From positions 62,001-126,000 of the forward strand of contig NZ_BJDI01000010.1 of the NCBI RefSeq assembly GCF_005405065.1: a DNA stretch of 64,000 nucleotides, given 5' to 3'. The translations under genes and the position numbers were made by a program. How positions within the stretch are numbered: the stretch's first letter is position 1; the number at the start of each line of letters is the position of its first letter. The notes below the pieces were generated by a model. The model was given only the letters and a program-made list of their open reading frames with translations. It was not told the origin of the DNA and searched no databases. Source of the DNA: Lactiplantibacillus nangangensis. GTDB lineage: Bacteria; Bacillota; Bacilli; Lactobacillales; Lactobacillaceae. Positions 18,600-29,300 of the stretch are shown here, piece by piece.

Positions 18600-19021
18600 T
18601 TCCTTTCCAAGTTAGCATTAGCGCGCCGCACTAACGCTAAAAATTGCCGTTGTTCTTCAGGGGTAAATCCAGCAAAGAGTTCTTCACTGGTTTGCCACCC
18701 GTGTCTGTCTAGCTGATCATATTTAGAAAATCCTAGTGGCGTCAACACCACTAGTTTTGACCGACCATCGTCAGGATTGGGCGCTAAGGTGACAATTCCT
18801 AAGTGCACCAAATGTTGGACGATTACCCGGGCGGTTTGATGGGTGATTCCTTGATAATCCTTAAACAGTGCAATTGTCTGATTAGGATGCTCAAAAAAGT
18901 ACTTCAAGGCATCACCCTGGACCGTCGTTAAATTCAAATCCTTAATATGGAGATTCCGGCGTTGCTTGATTCTGCGGGCTAACTGTAACAGTTGTCGTGA
19001 AACCATTTCATCTTCATTCAT
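18596..19021 (-). CDS. MarR family transcriptional regulator
   Basis: A 141-residue winged-helix regulator. The DNA-binding part is KDYQGITHQTARVIVQHLV followed by the wing NPDDGRSKLVVLT. MarR proteins bind palindromes as dimers and release DNA on binding ligands such as phenolics. It heads the operon with the MFS gene. A perfect 14-bp-arm palindrome covers its own -35/-10 region, so autorepression is likely. The ATG at 19021 is preceded by a TGAGGTG site. Confidence 0.92.
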   Translation of the reverse strand: MNEDEMVSRQLLQLARRIKQRRNLHIKDLNLTTVQGDALKYFFEHPNQTIALFKDYQGITHQTARVIVQHLVHLGIVTLAPNPDDGRSKLVVLTPLGFSKYDQLDRHGWQTSEELFAGFTPEEQRQFLALVRRANANLERK

Positions 19022-19035
19022 CTAATCACCTCACA

Positions 19036-19067
19036 ACAAAACTATACAGCATACTGTATAGTTTTGT
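19036..19067. promoter_or_regulatory. Palindromic operator of the marR-MFS operon
   Basis: acaaaactatacag (19036-19049) and ctgtatagttttgt (19054-19067) are perfect 14-base arms around a 4-base centre. The repeat covers the -10 and part of the -35 of the marR promoter. Assignment to the adjacent MarR is inferred from position. Confidence 0.8.
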
Positions 19068-19069
19068 AA
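19041..19069 (-). promoter_or_regulatory. marR-MFS promoter
   Basis: On the minus strand TTACAA (19064-19069) and TATAGT (19041-19046) with 17-base spacing, overlapping the palindrome. Confidence 0.65.
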
Positions 19070-19086
19070 GAGAAAATTTTATTGTC

Positions 19087-19120
19087 AAAAAAACGTTCTT
19101 GCCAACTGACAAGAACGCTT
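19087..19120 (-). terminator. Intrinsic terminator after the XRE-type gene
   Basis: On the minus strand an eight-base stem (19110-19117 with 19094-19101) ends in seven T (19087-19093). It separates the XRE-type gene from the marR promoter downstream. Confidence 0.88.
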
Positions 19121-19157
19121 AACTGGGGAACGAACTTATGGGCAATTGTTAATAAAA

Positions 19158-20018
19158 TTAAGAGGCCGAGAAGTAGCTGATCACGTCTAGGCTAGTATAG
19201 CTGACGGGAAAGGCTTGCTGTTGGCGTAGTTGTTCTTGGCGGCGGGTGATGCCGCTGTTCGCCAAGGATTCAGGGCTTTCGGCCAAGTTGAAGTTAAAGA
19301 CGCGAAAGGTATCCGGAACGCCCCACGGCAGGGCAATCATTTGCGGATTGCCCAAAAATTTGGGAAATTCACTGTAAATTGCCGCTAAAAAGCCCATCGC
19401 TAATGGTTCGATTAAATGATGCAAGCGTTCATATTGCGTCCGGGCGACCAGGTTTCCAACTTGCAAATAACGTTCCAATTCAGCGTCAGTCGGCTCATTG
19501 CTGAGTTGCATGCCATCAGCTTCGAACCAGGCTTGCTGTTCGGGGTAGCGTTCCAAGAGGTCTAATAACGCTTTTTTGGCGGCCGACAATGATTCAACTG
19601 GCAATAATTGTTCTAGCCGTGTGGCGATGCCGTCGCCCTCTAATTGGTCGTCGAAGGCATCATTCAAAGTAAAGGTAAATAAAGTGCCATTTTGGCGGTA
19701 AATGCCAGTTAACGGTAGCTCATAACTGAGCTGTTGGTCGTGGTCGATGAAGCTAACGATACCAATAAATTGCTGCGTGTTTTCATTGATGCTTGTGAGA
19801 ACGACCTCAAGATCCAAATCAGGGGTAATCATAAACAAGTCGTCGAGGGCGATATCGAGGACACGAATGATTTTATTGAGCTGACTAAAGGTGATACTTT
19901 TGGCCCGACCATCGATGATTTTGGTTAAGGTTTTCTGATTGATTCCGGTCATGGCGGCAAGTTCTTGATTACTGATCGTGCGTTCGAGCAGGATCGTTTT
20001 CAGCTGTGATTGAATCAT
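19158..20018 (-). CDS. XRE-type HTH regulator with uncharacterised C-terminal domain
   Basis: A 286-residue protein. Residues about 9-65 form a Cro/C1 helix-turn-helix (SNQELAAMTGINQKTLTKIIDG, in two helices, then LNKIIRVLDIALDDLFMI). The remaining about 220 residues have no motif I recognise: mixed, mostly soluble, with acidic stretches such as DDQLEGDGIATRL and no membrane segment. A DNA-binding regulator with a sensing or oligomerisation domain is likely, but the target is unknown. It is transcribed alone, with AGGAGTG before the ATG and its own terminator. Confidence 0.8.
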   Translation of the reverse strand: MIQSQLKTILLERTISNQELAAMTGINQKTLTKIIDGRAKSITFSQLNKIIRVLDIALDDLFMITPDLDLEVVLTSINENTQQFIGIVSFIDHDQQLSYELPLTGIYRQNGTLFTFTLNDAFDDQLEGDGIATRLEQLLPVESLSAAKKALLDLLERYPEQQAWFEADGMQLSNEPTDAELERYLQVGNLVARTQYERLHHLIEPLAMGFLAAIYSEFPKFLGNPQMIALPWGVPDTFRVFNFNLAESPESLANSGITRRQEQLRQQQAFPVSYTSLDVISYFSAS

Positions 20019-20233
20019 GTTAACACTCCTCTTGGATTGGTTTAAATGGGTCGTTTGATTGAGATTTAAAACGTAGCGCTCATCGCTGTCCCCCTTTATA
20101 CCTATCAGTTACGTAAACGACGAGCGGCATCATTTAAATTAAGGCTGATTAGTTGTGAGTGTGTGAGTCGTTGCCGATTCTTTTAAAAAATGATGGAATT
20201 TTGCGCGTTGCTTCAAAAAACGAGGGCAAACAA

Positions 20234-20242
20234 TGTTAAAAT
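20234..20242 (+). promoter_or_regulatory. Candidate extended -10 promoter for trmK-nif3
   Basis: TGTTAAAAT about 46 bases before the chosen trmK start; no clear -35. Confidence 0.45.
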
Positions 20243-20288
20243 AGTGCCAGGAAAGCGATTTAAATTATTTGTAAAAGGGGTTATGTCG

Positions 20289-20996
20289 GTGGATGCCAAA
20301 CAGTTATCAGCACGATTAGCAACGGTGGGAGAATTTGTCCCTCAAAATGCGCGGGTGGCCGATATTGGGTCAGATCACGCGTACTTACCGGCTAACTTAG
20401 CATTAAATCACCGCATTAGTTATGGGGTCGCTGGTGAAGTGGTCAAAGGACCCTTTGAGAATGCGCAACACGAGATTCAAAAATTACAGTTAACAGCGAT
20501 TTTAGTGGCGCGTTTAGCGGACGGCTTGGCTGCCATTCAACCAGCAGACCGGATCGATACGATTACGATTGCTGGGATGGGTGGCCCGTTGATTCGCCAC
20601 ATTTTAGCGCAAGGCAGCTCAGCACTGACCGGCGTGCAACGGTTAGTTTTACAACCAAACGTTGGTGAGGCGACGGTGCGTGAGTGGTTGGCTGCCAATC
20701 AGTTTCAGATTACGGCAGAACGGATCTTAGCTGAAGACGGGCACACTTATGAAGTGATCGTCGCGGATAAAACGACCGTGCCAGTGATCTATTCGGCAGC
20801 TGAACAACTATTTGGGCCATTTTTATTAGGTGAAAAATCACCAGTCTTCATTGCAAAATGGCAACGAGAATTGGCACGGGCACAAGCAGCCGTTGCTCAA
20901 ATGCAACAAGCCAAAGTAGCACCGACTGAACATTTAGCGGCGGCTAATGCCAAAATTAAATTAATTGAGGGAGTCTTAGCGGATGTTGGCAAGTGA
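20289..20996 (+). CDS. trmK: tRNA (adenine(22)-N(1))-methyltransferase TrmK
   Basis: A 235-residue SAM-dependent methyltransferase that makes m1A22 in bacterial tRNAs. The SAM-binding loop is VADIGSDHAYLP, followed by AGMGGPLIRHIL and LVLQPNVGEATVREWL, all typical of TrmK. The GTG at 20289 is chosen: eight bases after AAAAGGGG, and MDAKQLSARL then lines up with the start of the Bacillus protein as I recall it. The ATG at 20283 has only two-base spacing. It overlaps the next gene by 14 bases, as in many Bacilli. Confidence 0.93.
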   Translation: MDAKQLSARLATVGEFVPQNARVADIGSDHAYLPANLALNHRISYGVAGEVVKGPFENAQHEIQKLQLTAILVARLADGLAAIQPADRIDTITIAGMGGPLIRHILAQGSSALTGVQRLVLQPNVGEATVREWLAANQFQITAERILAEDGHTYEVIVADKTTVPVIYSAAEQLFGPFLLGEKSPVFIAKWQRELARAQAAVAQMQQAKVAPTEHLAAANAKIKLIEGVLADVGK

Positions 20997-22008
20997 GCTA
21001 ATTCAGCGTTTTGAACAATTTGCACCATTGAAATTAAAGTGGGACCGTGATCCTAGCGGGCTTCAAATTGGAGATCCTAATCAGGAGATCCATAAAGTTT
21101 TGGTGACCTTAGACGTGCGGCCTGAAGTGATTGATGAAGCCATTGAAACTGGCGCTGATATGATTTTCGCCCATCATCCAGTCATGTTTCGGCCAGCCAA
21201 TAATTTAGATTATCAAGAGCCACAAAAAGCCATGTACGCGAAAATTGCGGCTCATCATATTTTAGTCTACGCCGCTCATACGAACCTAGATAGCGCGGAC
21301 GGTGGCATGAACGACTGGCTAGCAACGGCATTGAAGTTGCAGCAAGTGACTGGGCTAGTCGCGGGTTATCATGCGGATGCGGTCAAAATGACGGTCATTG
21401 CGCCAACGAACTGTGTTGAAGCTGTTCAAGATTATTTGACGAAAACGGCCGGTGGTCACTTGGATCATTATGCCTTCAATTCGGGTGAGCAATTTACGGT
21501 TGACTTATTACAAGACTCAATTGCTGATGCGGTCGCCGGCGTTAACCAAATCGTGCCCGCAGCGCAATGGGATTATCAAGTCCAACCGTTATTGACTGGT
21601 GGTCATCAATATACGATGGGCCGTATTGGCAACTTGGCTCAACCGATGACAGTTCGTGCCTTTGCTGAACAGTGTAAGGCGACCTTTGATGTCAGTGGGT
21701 TACGACTGGTCAGCCAAAATCCGGATACGTTGATTCAACGCGTTGCGGTCTTAGGCGGCGACGGTGGTAAATTTTACCCAGAGGCGTTGAAGCAAGGTGC
21801 ACAAGTGTATGTGACCGGTGATGTTTATTATCATACCGCGCACGATATGCTTGCAGCCGGGCTCTCAGTCGTTGATCCCGGTCATCACATCGAAAGTATT
21901 TGTCAACCATACTTGACCGCGCTCTTTAAGCAGTGGCAAGTTGAAAATAATTGGTCACTGGAAGTTGTGGCATCTACATTGAATACGGATCCATTTACGT
22001 TCATTTAA
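20983..22008 (+). CDS. Nif3-like dinuclear metal centre protein (YqfO family)
   Basis: A 341-residue member of the Nif3/NGG1-interacting family, sometimes annotated as GTP cyclohydrolase I type 2. Metal-binding segments include [24 protein letters not shown] and the C-terminal [11 protein letters not shown] with DPGHHIES. The Bacillus-type insertion between the two halves is present. Activity in Firmicutes is not established. Translationally coupled to trmK by overlap. Confidence 0.93.
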   Translation: MLASELIQRFEQFAPLKLKWDRDPSGLQIGDPNQEIHKVLVTLDVRPEVIDEAIETGADMIFAHHPVMFRPANNLDYQEPQKAMYAKIAAHHILVYAAHTNLDSADGGMNDWLATALKLQQVTGLVAGYHADAVKMTVIAPTNCVEAVQDYLTKTAGGHLDHYAFNSGEQFTVDLLQDSIADAVAGVNQIVPAAQWDYQVQPLLTGGHQYTMGRIGNLAQPMTVRAFAEQCKATFDVSGLRLVSQNPDTLIQRVAVLGGDGGKFYPEALKQGAQVYVTGDVYYHTAHDMLAAGLSVVDPGHHIESICQPYLTALFKQWQVENNWSLEVVASTLNTDPFTFI

Positions 22009-22028
22009 AATTTGAGGAGGAATCAACC

Positions 22029-23270
22029 ATGGCAAACTATCCAAACTTAATTTCTGACTTTTTAACTTTTGTAAAGATCAATAGTCGTTCTGATGAAAAT
22101 TCGACGACGGTGCCGTCATCACCACGTGAAACTGCCTTTTTAGCGCAATTGATGACTAAGCTCACTGATTTAGGCTTGAGTGATGTGCATCAAGACCCGC
22201 AGAGTGCGTATGTTTTCGCCACGTTACCGGCCAATACGGATGCGGACGTGAAAACGCTTGGCTTTATCTCACATATTGATACGGCGGATTTTAATGCGGA
22301 AAACGTCCAACCACAAATCGTTGAAAATTATGATGGTCAGTCCATTATCAAATTAGGGACGAGTGGTTATGAACTTGATCCGAAGGTCTTTCCACATCTC
22401 AAAAACTATGCGGGTCACACCTTGATTACGACCGATGGGAACACTTTGCTTGGTTCAGATGATAAGTCGGGGGTCGCAGAATTATTTAGCGTGGCTGAAT
22501 ATTTATTGGCCCATCCAGAAGTTAAACATGGGACGGTACGGTTCGGCTTTGGCCCAGACGAAGAAATCGGGACCGGTGCGGATCATTTTAATGTGGCGGA
22601 CTTTAATGCCGACTTTGCTTACACCGTTGATGGTGGGCCGTTGGGCGAATTGGAATATGAAACGTTTAATGCGGCTCAGGCTGAAGTCACGATCAGTGGG
22701 GTCAACGTGCACCCAGGTGAAGCCTATGGTGTCATGGTCAATGCGTTGCAACTCGCCGTTGATTTTCAAAATGGCTTGCCTGCAGCTGAAGTCCCTGAAA
22801 AGACGAAGGATCGTGAAGGATTCTTCTTCTTGCTTGCTTTAGATGGGACGGTCGATAATGCCAAATTAACCTATATTATTCGTGATCATGACCGTAAAAA
22901 CTTCGAAGCCCGTAAGCAACTGTTTAAAGCAGTGGCCGCTAAAATCAACGAGCGCTTAGGTGTTGAACATGTCAAAGTTGACATGAAAGATCAATACTAC
23001 AATATGCGTGAAGTAATCGAAAAGGATATGACGGTCGTTGAATTAGCCAAACAAGCGATGCTCAAATTAGGAATCAAACCAATCATCGATCCGATTCGTG
23101 GTGGGACTGATGGGTCAAAGATTTCCTTTATGGGCTTACCAACGCCAAACTTGTTTGCCGGTGGTGAAAATATGCATGGCCGTTTCGAATACGTTTCGGA
23201 ACAAGTGATGACGCAAGCCGTTGATGTCGTCTTACAAATTATTAAAGATAATGCCGTAGAAACTAAATAG
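22029..23270 (+). CDS. pepT: Peptidase T (tripeptidase)
   Basis: A 413-residue M20 zinc aminotripeptidase that removes N-terminal residues from tripeptides, part of lactobacillar peptide utilisation. Zinc ligand regions: [35 protein letters not shown] and AYTVDGG; the C-terminus has [19 protein letters not shown]. The start is the ATG at 22029 after GAGGAGG; an upstream in-frame extension lies in the end of nif3. Twenty bases separate it from nif3, so shared transcription is possible. Confidence 0.97.
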   Translation: MANYPNLISDFLTFVKINSRSDENSTTVPSSPRETAFLAQLMTKLTDLGLSDVHQDPQSAYVFATLPANTDADVKTLGFISHIDTADFNAENVQPQIVENYDGQSIIKLGTSGYELDPKVFPHLKNYAGHTLITTDGNTLLGSDDKSGVAELFSVAEYLLAHPEVKHGTVRFGFGPDEEIGTGADHFNVADFNADFAYTVDGGPLGELEYETFNAAQAEVTISGVNVHPGEAYGVMVNALQLAVDFQNGLPAAEVPEKTKDREGFFFLLALDGTVDNAKLTYIIRDHDRKNFEARKQLFKAVAAKINERLGVEHVKVDMKDQYYNMREVIEKDMTVVELAKQAMLKLGIKPIIDPIRGGTDGSKISFMGLPTPNLFAGGENMHGRFEYVSEQVMTQAVDVVLQIIKDNAVETK

Positions 23271-23299
23271 TTGGCAAGGTTGGTCATTCGTTATATAAT
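23271..23299 (+). promoter_or_regulatory. clpB promoter
   Basis: TTGGCA (23271-23276) and TATAAT (23294-23299) at 17-base spacing, starting right after the pepT stop. Confidence 0.85.
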
Positions 23300-23304
23300 G
23301 CAAT

Positions 23305-23321
23305 GGTCAATAAAGGTCAAA
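23305..23321 (+). promoter_or_regulatory. CtsR operator of clpB
   Basis: GGTCAATAAAGGTCAAA is a direct heptad repeat differing from the CtsR consensus (GGTCAAA-NAN-GGTCAAA) at one base. It begins about five bases after the -10, so bound CtsR would block transcription until heat or protein stress. Confidence 0.92.
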
Positions 23322-23329
23322 CCTGAATT

Positions 23330-23353
23330 GGCAGCTGGCGAAGCTGCCTTTTT
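23330..23353 (+). terminator. Terminator-like hairpin in the clpB leader
   Basis: ggcagct (23330-23336) and agctgcc (23342-23348) form a perfect seven-base stem followed by five T. It lies between the CtsR box and the clpB start. Confidence 0.65.
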
Positions 23354-23383
23354 GCTAACCTAAATTTGAGGGGGTTATCGAAT

Positions 23384-25996
23384 ATGAATCCAGAACAATT
23401 AACCGAAAGTTTACAACAGGCTTTAGCGCAAGCCCAACAAATTGCGCAAACTCGACACCATCAAGAGATCGGTGTGCCACATTTGTTTAAGTTTTTAACG
23501 CAACCTGGCGAACTGGTACGCCAGATTTTTAGTGAGGCGGGTGCTGACTTAGACCAACTGCAAACGGAACTTGATCGCGAGTTAGATGAAATCAGCACGG
23601 TCAGTGGCGGTAATGTCCAATATGGTCAGAGTTTTAGCAGTAGTTTAGCCACGTTGATGCAAACCGCGGATGCGAAACGCAAGTCACTCGGTGATGATTT
23701 TCTAGCGACGGACACTGTTGTCTTAGCCTTGATGGACCAAACTGGTGATCAGCTTACTAAGTATTTAACACAGCAAGGGATCACAGCTGGTCAAATCAAG
23801 AATGCGGTCGAACGCATTCGTGGAGGTCAACGGGTAACATCTCGTAATCAAGAAGACCAGTACCAAGCCTTAGAGAAGTATGGTGTTGATTTGGTCAAGG
23901 CCGCCCGTCAAGGCAACCAAGATCCAGTCATTGGTCGTGACGAAGAAATCTTAGATGTGATTCGGATCTTATCGCGAAAAACGAAGAACAATCCGGTGCT
24001 GATTGGGGAACCAGGTGTTGGTAAAACGGCGATTGTTGAAGGCTTAGCCCAACGGATCGTCCGTGGTGATGTGCCAGAAAATCTGAAAAATAAAACCTTA
24101 TTCTCGTTAGATATGGGGTCACTGATTGCCGGGGCCAAATACCGTGGTGAATTTGAAGAACGGCTCAAAGCAGTTTTGAAGGAAATCAAAAAGAGTGATG
24201 GTCAGATCATCATGTTCATTGACGAAATTCATAATATTGTTGGTGCTGGTAAGACTGAAGGGAGCATGGATGCGGGCAACTTGCTTAAACCCATGTTGGC
24301 TCGTGGCGAACTCCATTTGATTGGCGCAACGACTTTAGATGAGTATCGGCAATATTTGGAAAAGGACAAGGCTTTGGAACGTCGATTCCAGCGGGTCTTA
24401 GTGGCTGAACCGTCCGTCGAAGATACGATTAGTATTTTACGGGGATTAAAGGAACGGTTTGAAATTCATCACGGTGTACGCATTCATGACAATGCGTTAG
24501 TTGCGGCGGCCAAACTCTCGGATCGTTACATTACCGATCACTTTTTACCCGATAAAGCGTTGGATTTAATTGATGAAGCTTCCGCTGAGATTCGCGTTGA
24601 AATGAACTCAAATCCAACTGAGCTGGACCAAGTTAATCGCCAACTCATGCGCCTAGAAGTTGAGGAGGCCGCCTTAAAAAAAGAAACGGATGACGCTTCT
24701 GTCAAACGGTTAGCTGACATGCAACAAGAGCTAGCCAGCGCCAAAGAGAAACAACGGGCCTTAGCGGAACGTTGGGACGCTGAAAAGAAGAGCTTGAAGG
24801 CTTTGAGCGATAAGAAAGCCGCCCTTGATAAGGCCAAGCATGATTTGGAGACTGCAGAAAGTCAATATGACTTGGAAGTTGCCGCTAAGTTGCAACATGG
24901 TACGATTCCGAAGTTGGCCGAAGAACTGAAGCAAATGGAAGCCAATGATCACCATGACGACTGGCTCGTCGAAGAGTCCGTTACGGCTGACCAAGTAGCG
25001 AACGTTGTTTCACGGATGACTGGAATTCCGGTCAATAAATTGGTCGCGGGTGAACGCGAAAAGTTGTTACACCTTGCCGATAACTTGCACCAACGGGTCG
25101 TTGGTCAGGATGCCGCTGTCAACGCGGTTTCTGATGCCGTCTTACGGTCACGGGCGGGACTACAAGATCCGAACCGCCCACTCGGCTCATTCATGTTCCT
25201 TGGGCCAACTGGGGTCGGGAAAACAGAACTGGCGAAAGCTTTGGCGGAGAACTTATTTGACGCGGATGACCACATGGTACGGATCGATATGAGTGAGTAT
25301 ATGGAAAAGGAATCCGTTTCACGACTAGTCGGGGCCGCTCCAGGCTACGTTGGTTATGAGGAAGGCGGTCAGTTGACCGAAGCAGTTCGGCGCAATCCTT
25401 ATTCCATCGTCTTATTTGATGAAATTGAAAAGGCTCATCCAGACGTCTTTAACATCTTATTGCAAGTGTTAGATGACGGTCGTTTAACGGATGGTCAAGG
25501 GCGGACGGTTGATTTCAAGAACACGATTTTGATCATGACGTCGAATTTGGGTTCAGAACAGTTGCTTGCCGGTGTCGACGAGCAAGGCCAGTTATCGCCT
25601 GAGACCCATCAACAGGTCATGCAATTGGTTCAGACGCGGTTTAAACCAGAATTCTTGAATCGGATTGACGATATTATCATGTTTACGCCGTTAACATTGT
25701 CAGCGATTGAACAAATCGTGGTCAAACTGATCGACCGATTGTCAGCACGGTTAAAGGATCGTGAAATCACGCTTGAAATTTCTGAACCAGCCAAGCAGTG
25801 GATTGCCAAGCAAGGCTATGAACCAGCCTATGGTGCGCGGCCACTACGGCGTTTTATCACGAATCATGTGGAAACGCCATTGGCGAAAGAAATCATTGCC
25901 GGGCGAGTGGCACCACAATCGACAGTGACCATCAACTTGTTGGATAACCAGTTAGTTTTCGAAAATGAGGCGGCTCCTGAACAAGCCGGTAAATAG
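23384..25996 (+). CDS. clpB: ATP-dependent disaggregase ClpB
   Basis: An 870-residue AAA+ chaperone that extracts proteins from aggregates with DnaK. Domains in order: Clp N-domain (about 1-145), first AAA module with Walker [14 protein letters not shown] (about 207), a coiled-coil middle domain (about 410-530, Lys/Glu/Ala-rich) and a second AAA module with [12 protein letters not shown] (about 606), ending in YGARPLRR. The middle domain and lack of a ClpP-binding loop separate it from ClpC. The ATG at 23384 lies nine bases after GAGGGGG. Controlled by CtsR. Confidence 0.97.
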   Translation: MNPEQLTESLQQALAQAQQIAQTRHHQEIGVPHLFKFLTQPGELVRQIFSEAGADLDQLQTELDRELDEISTVSGGNVQYGQSFSSSLATLMQTADAKRKSLGDDFLATDTVVLALMDQTGDQLTKYLTQQGITAGQIKNAVERIRGGQRVTSRNQEDQYQALEKYGVDLVKAARQGNQDPVIGRDEEILDVIRILSRKTKNNPVLIGEPGVGKTAIVEGLAQRIVRGDVPENLKNKTLFSLDMGSLIAGAKYRGEFEERLKAVLKEIKKSDGQIIMFIDEIHNIVGAGKTEGSMDAGNLLKPMLARGELHLIGATTLDEYRQYLEKDKALERRFQRVLVAEPSVEDTISILRGLKERFEIHHGVRIHDNALVAAAKLSDRYITDHFLPDKALDLIDEASAEIRVEMNSNPTELDQVNRQLMRLEVEEAALKKETDDASVKRLADMQQELASAKEKQRALAERWDAEKKSLKALSDKKAALDKAKHDLETAESQYDLEVAAKLQHGTIPKLAEELKQMEANDHHDDWLVEESVTADQVANVVSRMTGIPVNKLVAGEREKLLHLADNLHQRVVGQDAAVNAVSDAVLRSRAGLQDPNRPLGSFMFLGPTGVGKTELAKALAENLFDADDHMVRIDMSEYMEKESVSRLVGAAPGYVGYEEGGQLTEAVRRNPYSIVLFDEIEKAHPDVFNILLQVLDDGRLTDGQGRTVDFKNTILIMTSNLGSEQLLAGVDEQGQLSPETHQQVMQLVQTRFKPEFLNRIDDIIMFTPLTLSAIEQIVVKLIDRLSARLKDREITLEISEPAKQWIAKQGYEPAYGARPLRRFITNHVETPLAKEIIAGRVAPQSTVTINLLDNQLVFENEAAPEQAGK

Positions 25997-26000
25997 ACAA

Positions 26001-26040
26001 AAAAAGATCGCTGCAGGCTAAACTTGCAACGATCTTTTTC
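26001..26040. terminator. Bidirectional terminator between clpB and the yjzD-like gene
   Basis: aaaaagatcg (26001-26010) pairs with cgatcttttt (26030-26039); inner tgca/tgca pairing extends the stem past one mismatch. Confidence 0.9.
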
Positions 26041-26052
26041 ATTTAGTGACAC

Positions 26053-26253
26053 TTATTTATTTTCTGAACCTTTAATGGGCAAAGAGTGATTAGTAATCAG
26101 TGAAATACCATTCACCACTACTAGGGCAAAGACTGCGGCAACGATGCCAATTTCACCTGGGTTATAGGTCATCGTTTCCAAGGCACTACCGATGTAACCA
26201 ATGACTTCACCAAAAAGGACACTCCAGAAAATAACTACAAGTTGTTTCGTCAT
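26053..26253 (-). CDS. Small membrane protein, YjzD family (DUF2929)
   Basis: A 66-residue protein with two hydrophobic segments (QLVVIFWSVLFGEVIGYIG and IGIVAAVFALVVVNGISLI) joined by a short polar loop (ETMTYNPGE), matching the DUF2929 pattern found in Bacilli. Function unknown. On the minus strand it faces clpB across a shared terminator, and dnaE begins divergently. AGGAGGTG precedes the ATG. Confidence 0.82.
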   Translation of the reverse strand: MTKQLVVIFWSVLFGEVIGYIGSALETMTYNPGEIGIVAAVFALVVVNGISLITNHSLPIKGSENK

Positions 26254-26338
26254 CTTCTAACACCTCCCAATGAAAGTAATTTTAGCACAACCAATCAAAA
26301 AAGCAATTGCCTTATCACTGCTTTATGGAACAAGGGTT

Positions 26339-26347
26339 TGGTATAAT
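26339..26347 (+). promoter_or_regulatory. Extended -10 promoter for dnaE
   Basis: TGGTATAAT, a consensus -10 with TGn extension, 35 bases before the dnaE ATG; poor -35. Confidence 0.65.
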
Positions 26348-26381
26348 AGGATTAATGAAACTAAAGAAAGGAGTCGTTGAT

Positions 26382-29300
26382 ATGCAGGTTGTGCCATTAC
26401 AAGTGATGAGTACCTTTAGTTTGTTGCAGAGTACGAGTACCATCACGGAATTGGTCCAGGCAGCCAAACAACAGGGCTACCCAGCTTTGGCGTTAACGGA
26501 TGTGAATGTCATGTACGGGATCGTTGACTTCTATAACGCTTGTCGCCAAGCGGACATTACCCCAATCTTGGGCATTACTCTTGAACTTGCTGGCAGTCAG
26601 TTAGCTGAGCAAACGTTCGAGCTGGTGATTTTAGCCAAAGATTGGCAAGGTTATCAAAATTTGATGCAACTCTCCACCTTAAAACAGACCGCAACTGCCG
26701 AGCAGCCGCTAACTTTGACGAGTATTTTGCCACATCTGGGCCATCTAGTCGTCATGACACCCGCTAAAGATAGTGAATTAGTGGCGTTATTGATGCAGGA
26801 TCAGCCCCAAGCGGCGACGGCTTGGTTACAACCACTGGTCACAGCTTGTGACGCCGATAGTTTATATTTGGGCGTTTCATTAGACCAGTCCCCAGCGTTG
26901 CGCACGACTTTGGTTGAATTTGCAGCCCAACAGCAGTTACCGATCGTTGCCCTAGATCCAGTTGACTATGTGCAGGCGACCGATTATTTCGCCGTTTCGG
27001 TTTTGCGAGCTATTGAGAGCGGGCAACAGATCGAACAGCCTGAAAATCTACAAGGCGTGGCTGGGTCGCATTATTTGCGTTCAGCGGATGACCTGATGCA
27101 GGCCTATACACAATTGAATTTAACGGCGGCGTTGCAAGCAACTACCACGATTGCGGCAGCGTGCCAGGTCGAACTGGTATTTAAAAAACCGCAATTACCA
27201 AAGTTTCCAACTCCCGACCAGCAGCCGGCTAATCAATATTTACGACAACTTTGTGAGCAAGGCTTAACGCAGCGGTTAAAAGCCGTCTCAGCCACGGTCG
27301 ACCAGGCGCCATATCATGACCGTTTGGACCGTGAGTTACGCGTGATCGATGAAATGGGCTTTGATGACTATTTCTTGATTGTTTGGGATGTCATGAATTA
27401 TGCGCATCGCGCCGATATTACGACTGGTCCAGGTCGGGGGTCGGCCGCCGGGTCGTTAGTGGCCTACGTGTTACAGATTACGGATGTAGATCCACTGCAA
27501 TATGGCCTCTTATTTGAACGTTTTTTGAATTCAAAGCGAGCCAACATGCCGGATATTGACTTGGATATTCCAGATAATCGCCGTGAACAAGTGCTGGCTT
27601 ACGTCCATGACAAATATGGTCATGATCGCGTCGCTCAGATTATCACGTTTGGGACATTAGCCGCCAAACAGGCGTTACGAGATGTCGGGCGGGTCTTTGG
27701 TTTGTCCACATTTGAAATGAGCGATTGGAGTGCGGCGATTCCCAATCAGTTCCACATTTCTTTGTCACAGGCTTATCAAGATTCCCGCCGACTACAAAAT
27801 TTAGTCGCTGACTCGAGCAAGAATCGCCTACTCTTCGAAACGGCACAACGGATTGAAGGCTTACCACGACACTATTCAACGCATGCTGCCGGGGTCGTTT
27901 TGAGTCAGGTGCCGTTGATCGAGATCGTGCCCTTACAAGCGGGTAGCGAAACGATGATGATGACACAGTATACTAAGGATACCGTTGAAGCGGTTGGTCT
28001 GTTGAAGATGGATTTTTTGGGCTTGCGTAATTTGTCTTTGTTAGCGAGTGCGTTGCACTATGTTCAGCGTCAAACTGGTCAGCCATTAGCCATTACCAAA
28101 ATCGATTTAAATGACCCGGCAACGTTACGCTTATTTCAGGTGGGTGATACGACCGGGGTCTTCCAATTTGAATCGGCTGGTATTCGTAATGTTTTGCGTA
28201 AATTGCATCCCGACAACTTTGAACTAGTCGCGGCCGTAAATGCGTTATATCGGCCGGGCCCCATGGAAAATATTGATCACTTTATTGCCCGTAAGCAGGG
28301 AACGGAAGCAGTCACGTACGCCGCCCCGGAGTTGCAACCAATTTTAGGCCCAACGTATGGTATCTTGGTTTATCAAGAACAAGTCATGCAAGTCGCGGCC
28401 GTCATGGGTGGCTTCAGTTTAGGCGAAGCCGATTTATTGCGGCGTGCCATGAGTAAGAAGAAGAAGACCGTGATCGATGAAATGCGGCAGCAATTTATTA
28501 CTGGCGCTGAGCAACAACATTTTTCAACCGCCGTCGCCACACAGGTGTATCAATATATTGAGCAATTTGCGAATTATGGGTTTAACCGTTCCCATGCGGT
28601 GGCTTACAGTAAGATGGCTTTTGAATTAGCGTATCTAAAAGTTCATTATCCTGGGGCGTTCTTTACCTCGCTCATGAATTCGATTTTAGGCAATGGGACG
28701 AAGCTGAAACAATATTTAGCGGAAGCCAAGCAACACCAAGTAAAAATCGTGCCACCAGATATTAATGTGAGTGGCCCATATTTTGATTGGGACGGACACG
28801 CGATCACCTTTGGCCTGAGTTCAATCAAGGGCTTACGGCGTGACTTTATTGCGAGTCTGATTGCTGAGCGCCAAGCCAATGGGCCATTTAAAAATTTACA
28901 ACAATTGATGCAACGGTTGGATGCCAAATGGCTCAAGCCAGAGTTAATGACGGCGCTGATCTATGCCGGTGCTTTGGATCACTTTGGGCTAAATCGTGCT
29001 GAGTTGTTGACGAGCGTGCCAGAGCTGATGTCCAGTGCCGAATTGGCCGGTAACAGTTTGAGCTTGTTTGCGTCATTGGCGCCCAAAATCAAAAAGCAAC
29101 CAGAACTCCCATTAAGCGAGCGTCTGGCCAAGGAATCAGAATTTTTAGGGGCCTATGTCTCTGGTCATCCTGTCGAGTCTTATAAGTGGCTGGCCCAACA
29201 ACAGCGCACGACTTTAGTCAGTGCGCTCAGTGCTGAACAATCAGTCAAGTTATTGGTCTATATTACGAAGATTCGCGTGATTCGGACGAAGCGTGGGCAA

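Noticed and set aside
17442-20018. Genomic island
   Set aside because: The minus-strand block of MFS, MarR and XRE-type genes has no integrase, tRNA or repeat at its borders, and base composition looks like the surroundings.
24700-25000. ClpB middle region as a separate coiled-coil gene
   Set aside because: It is in frame within clpB and corresponds to the known middle domain.
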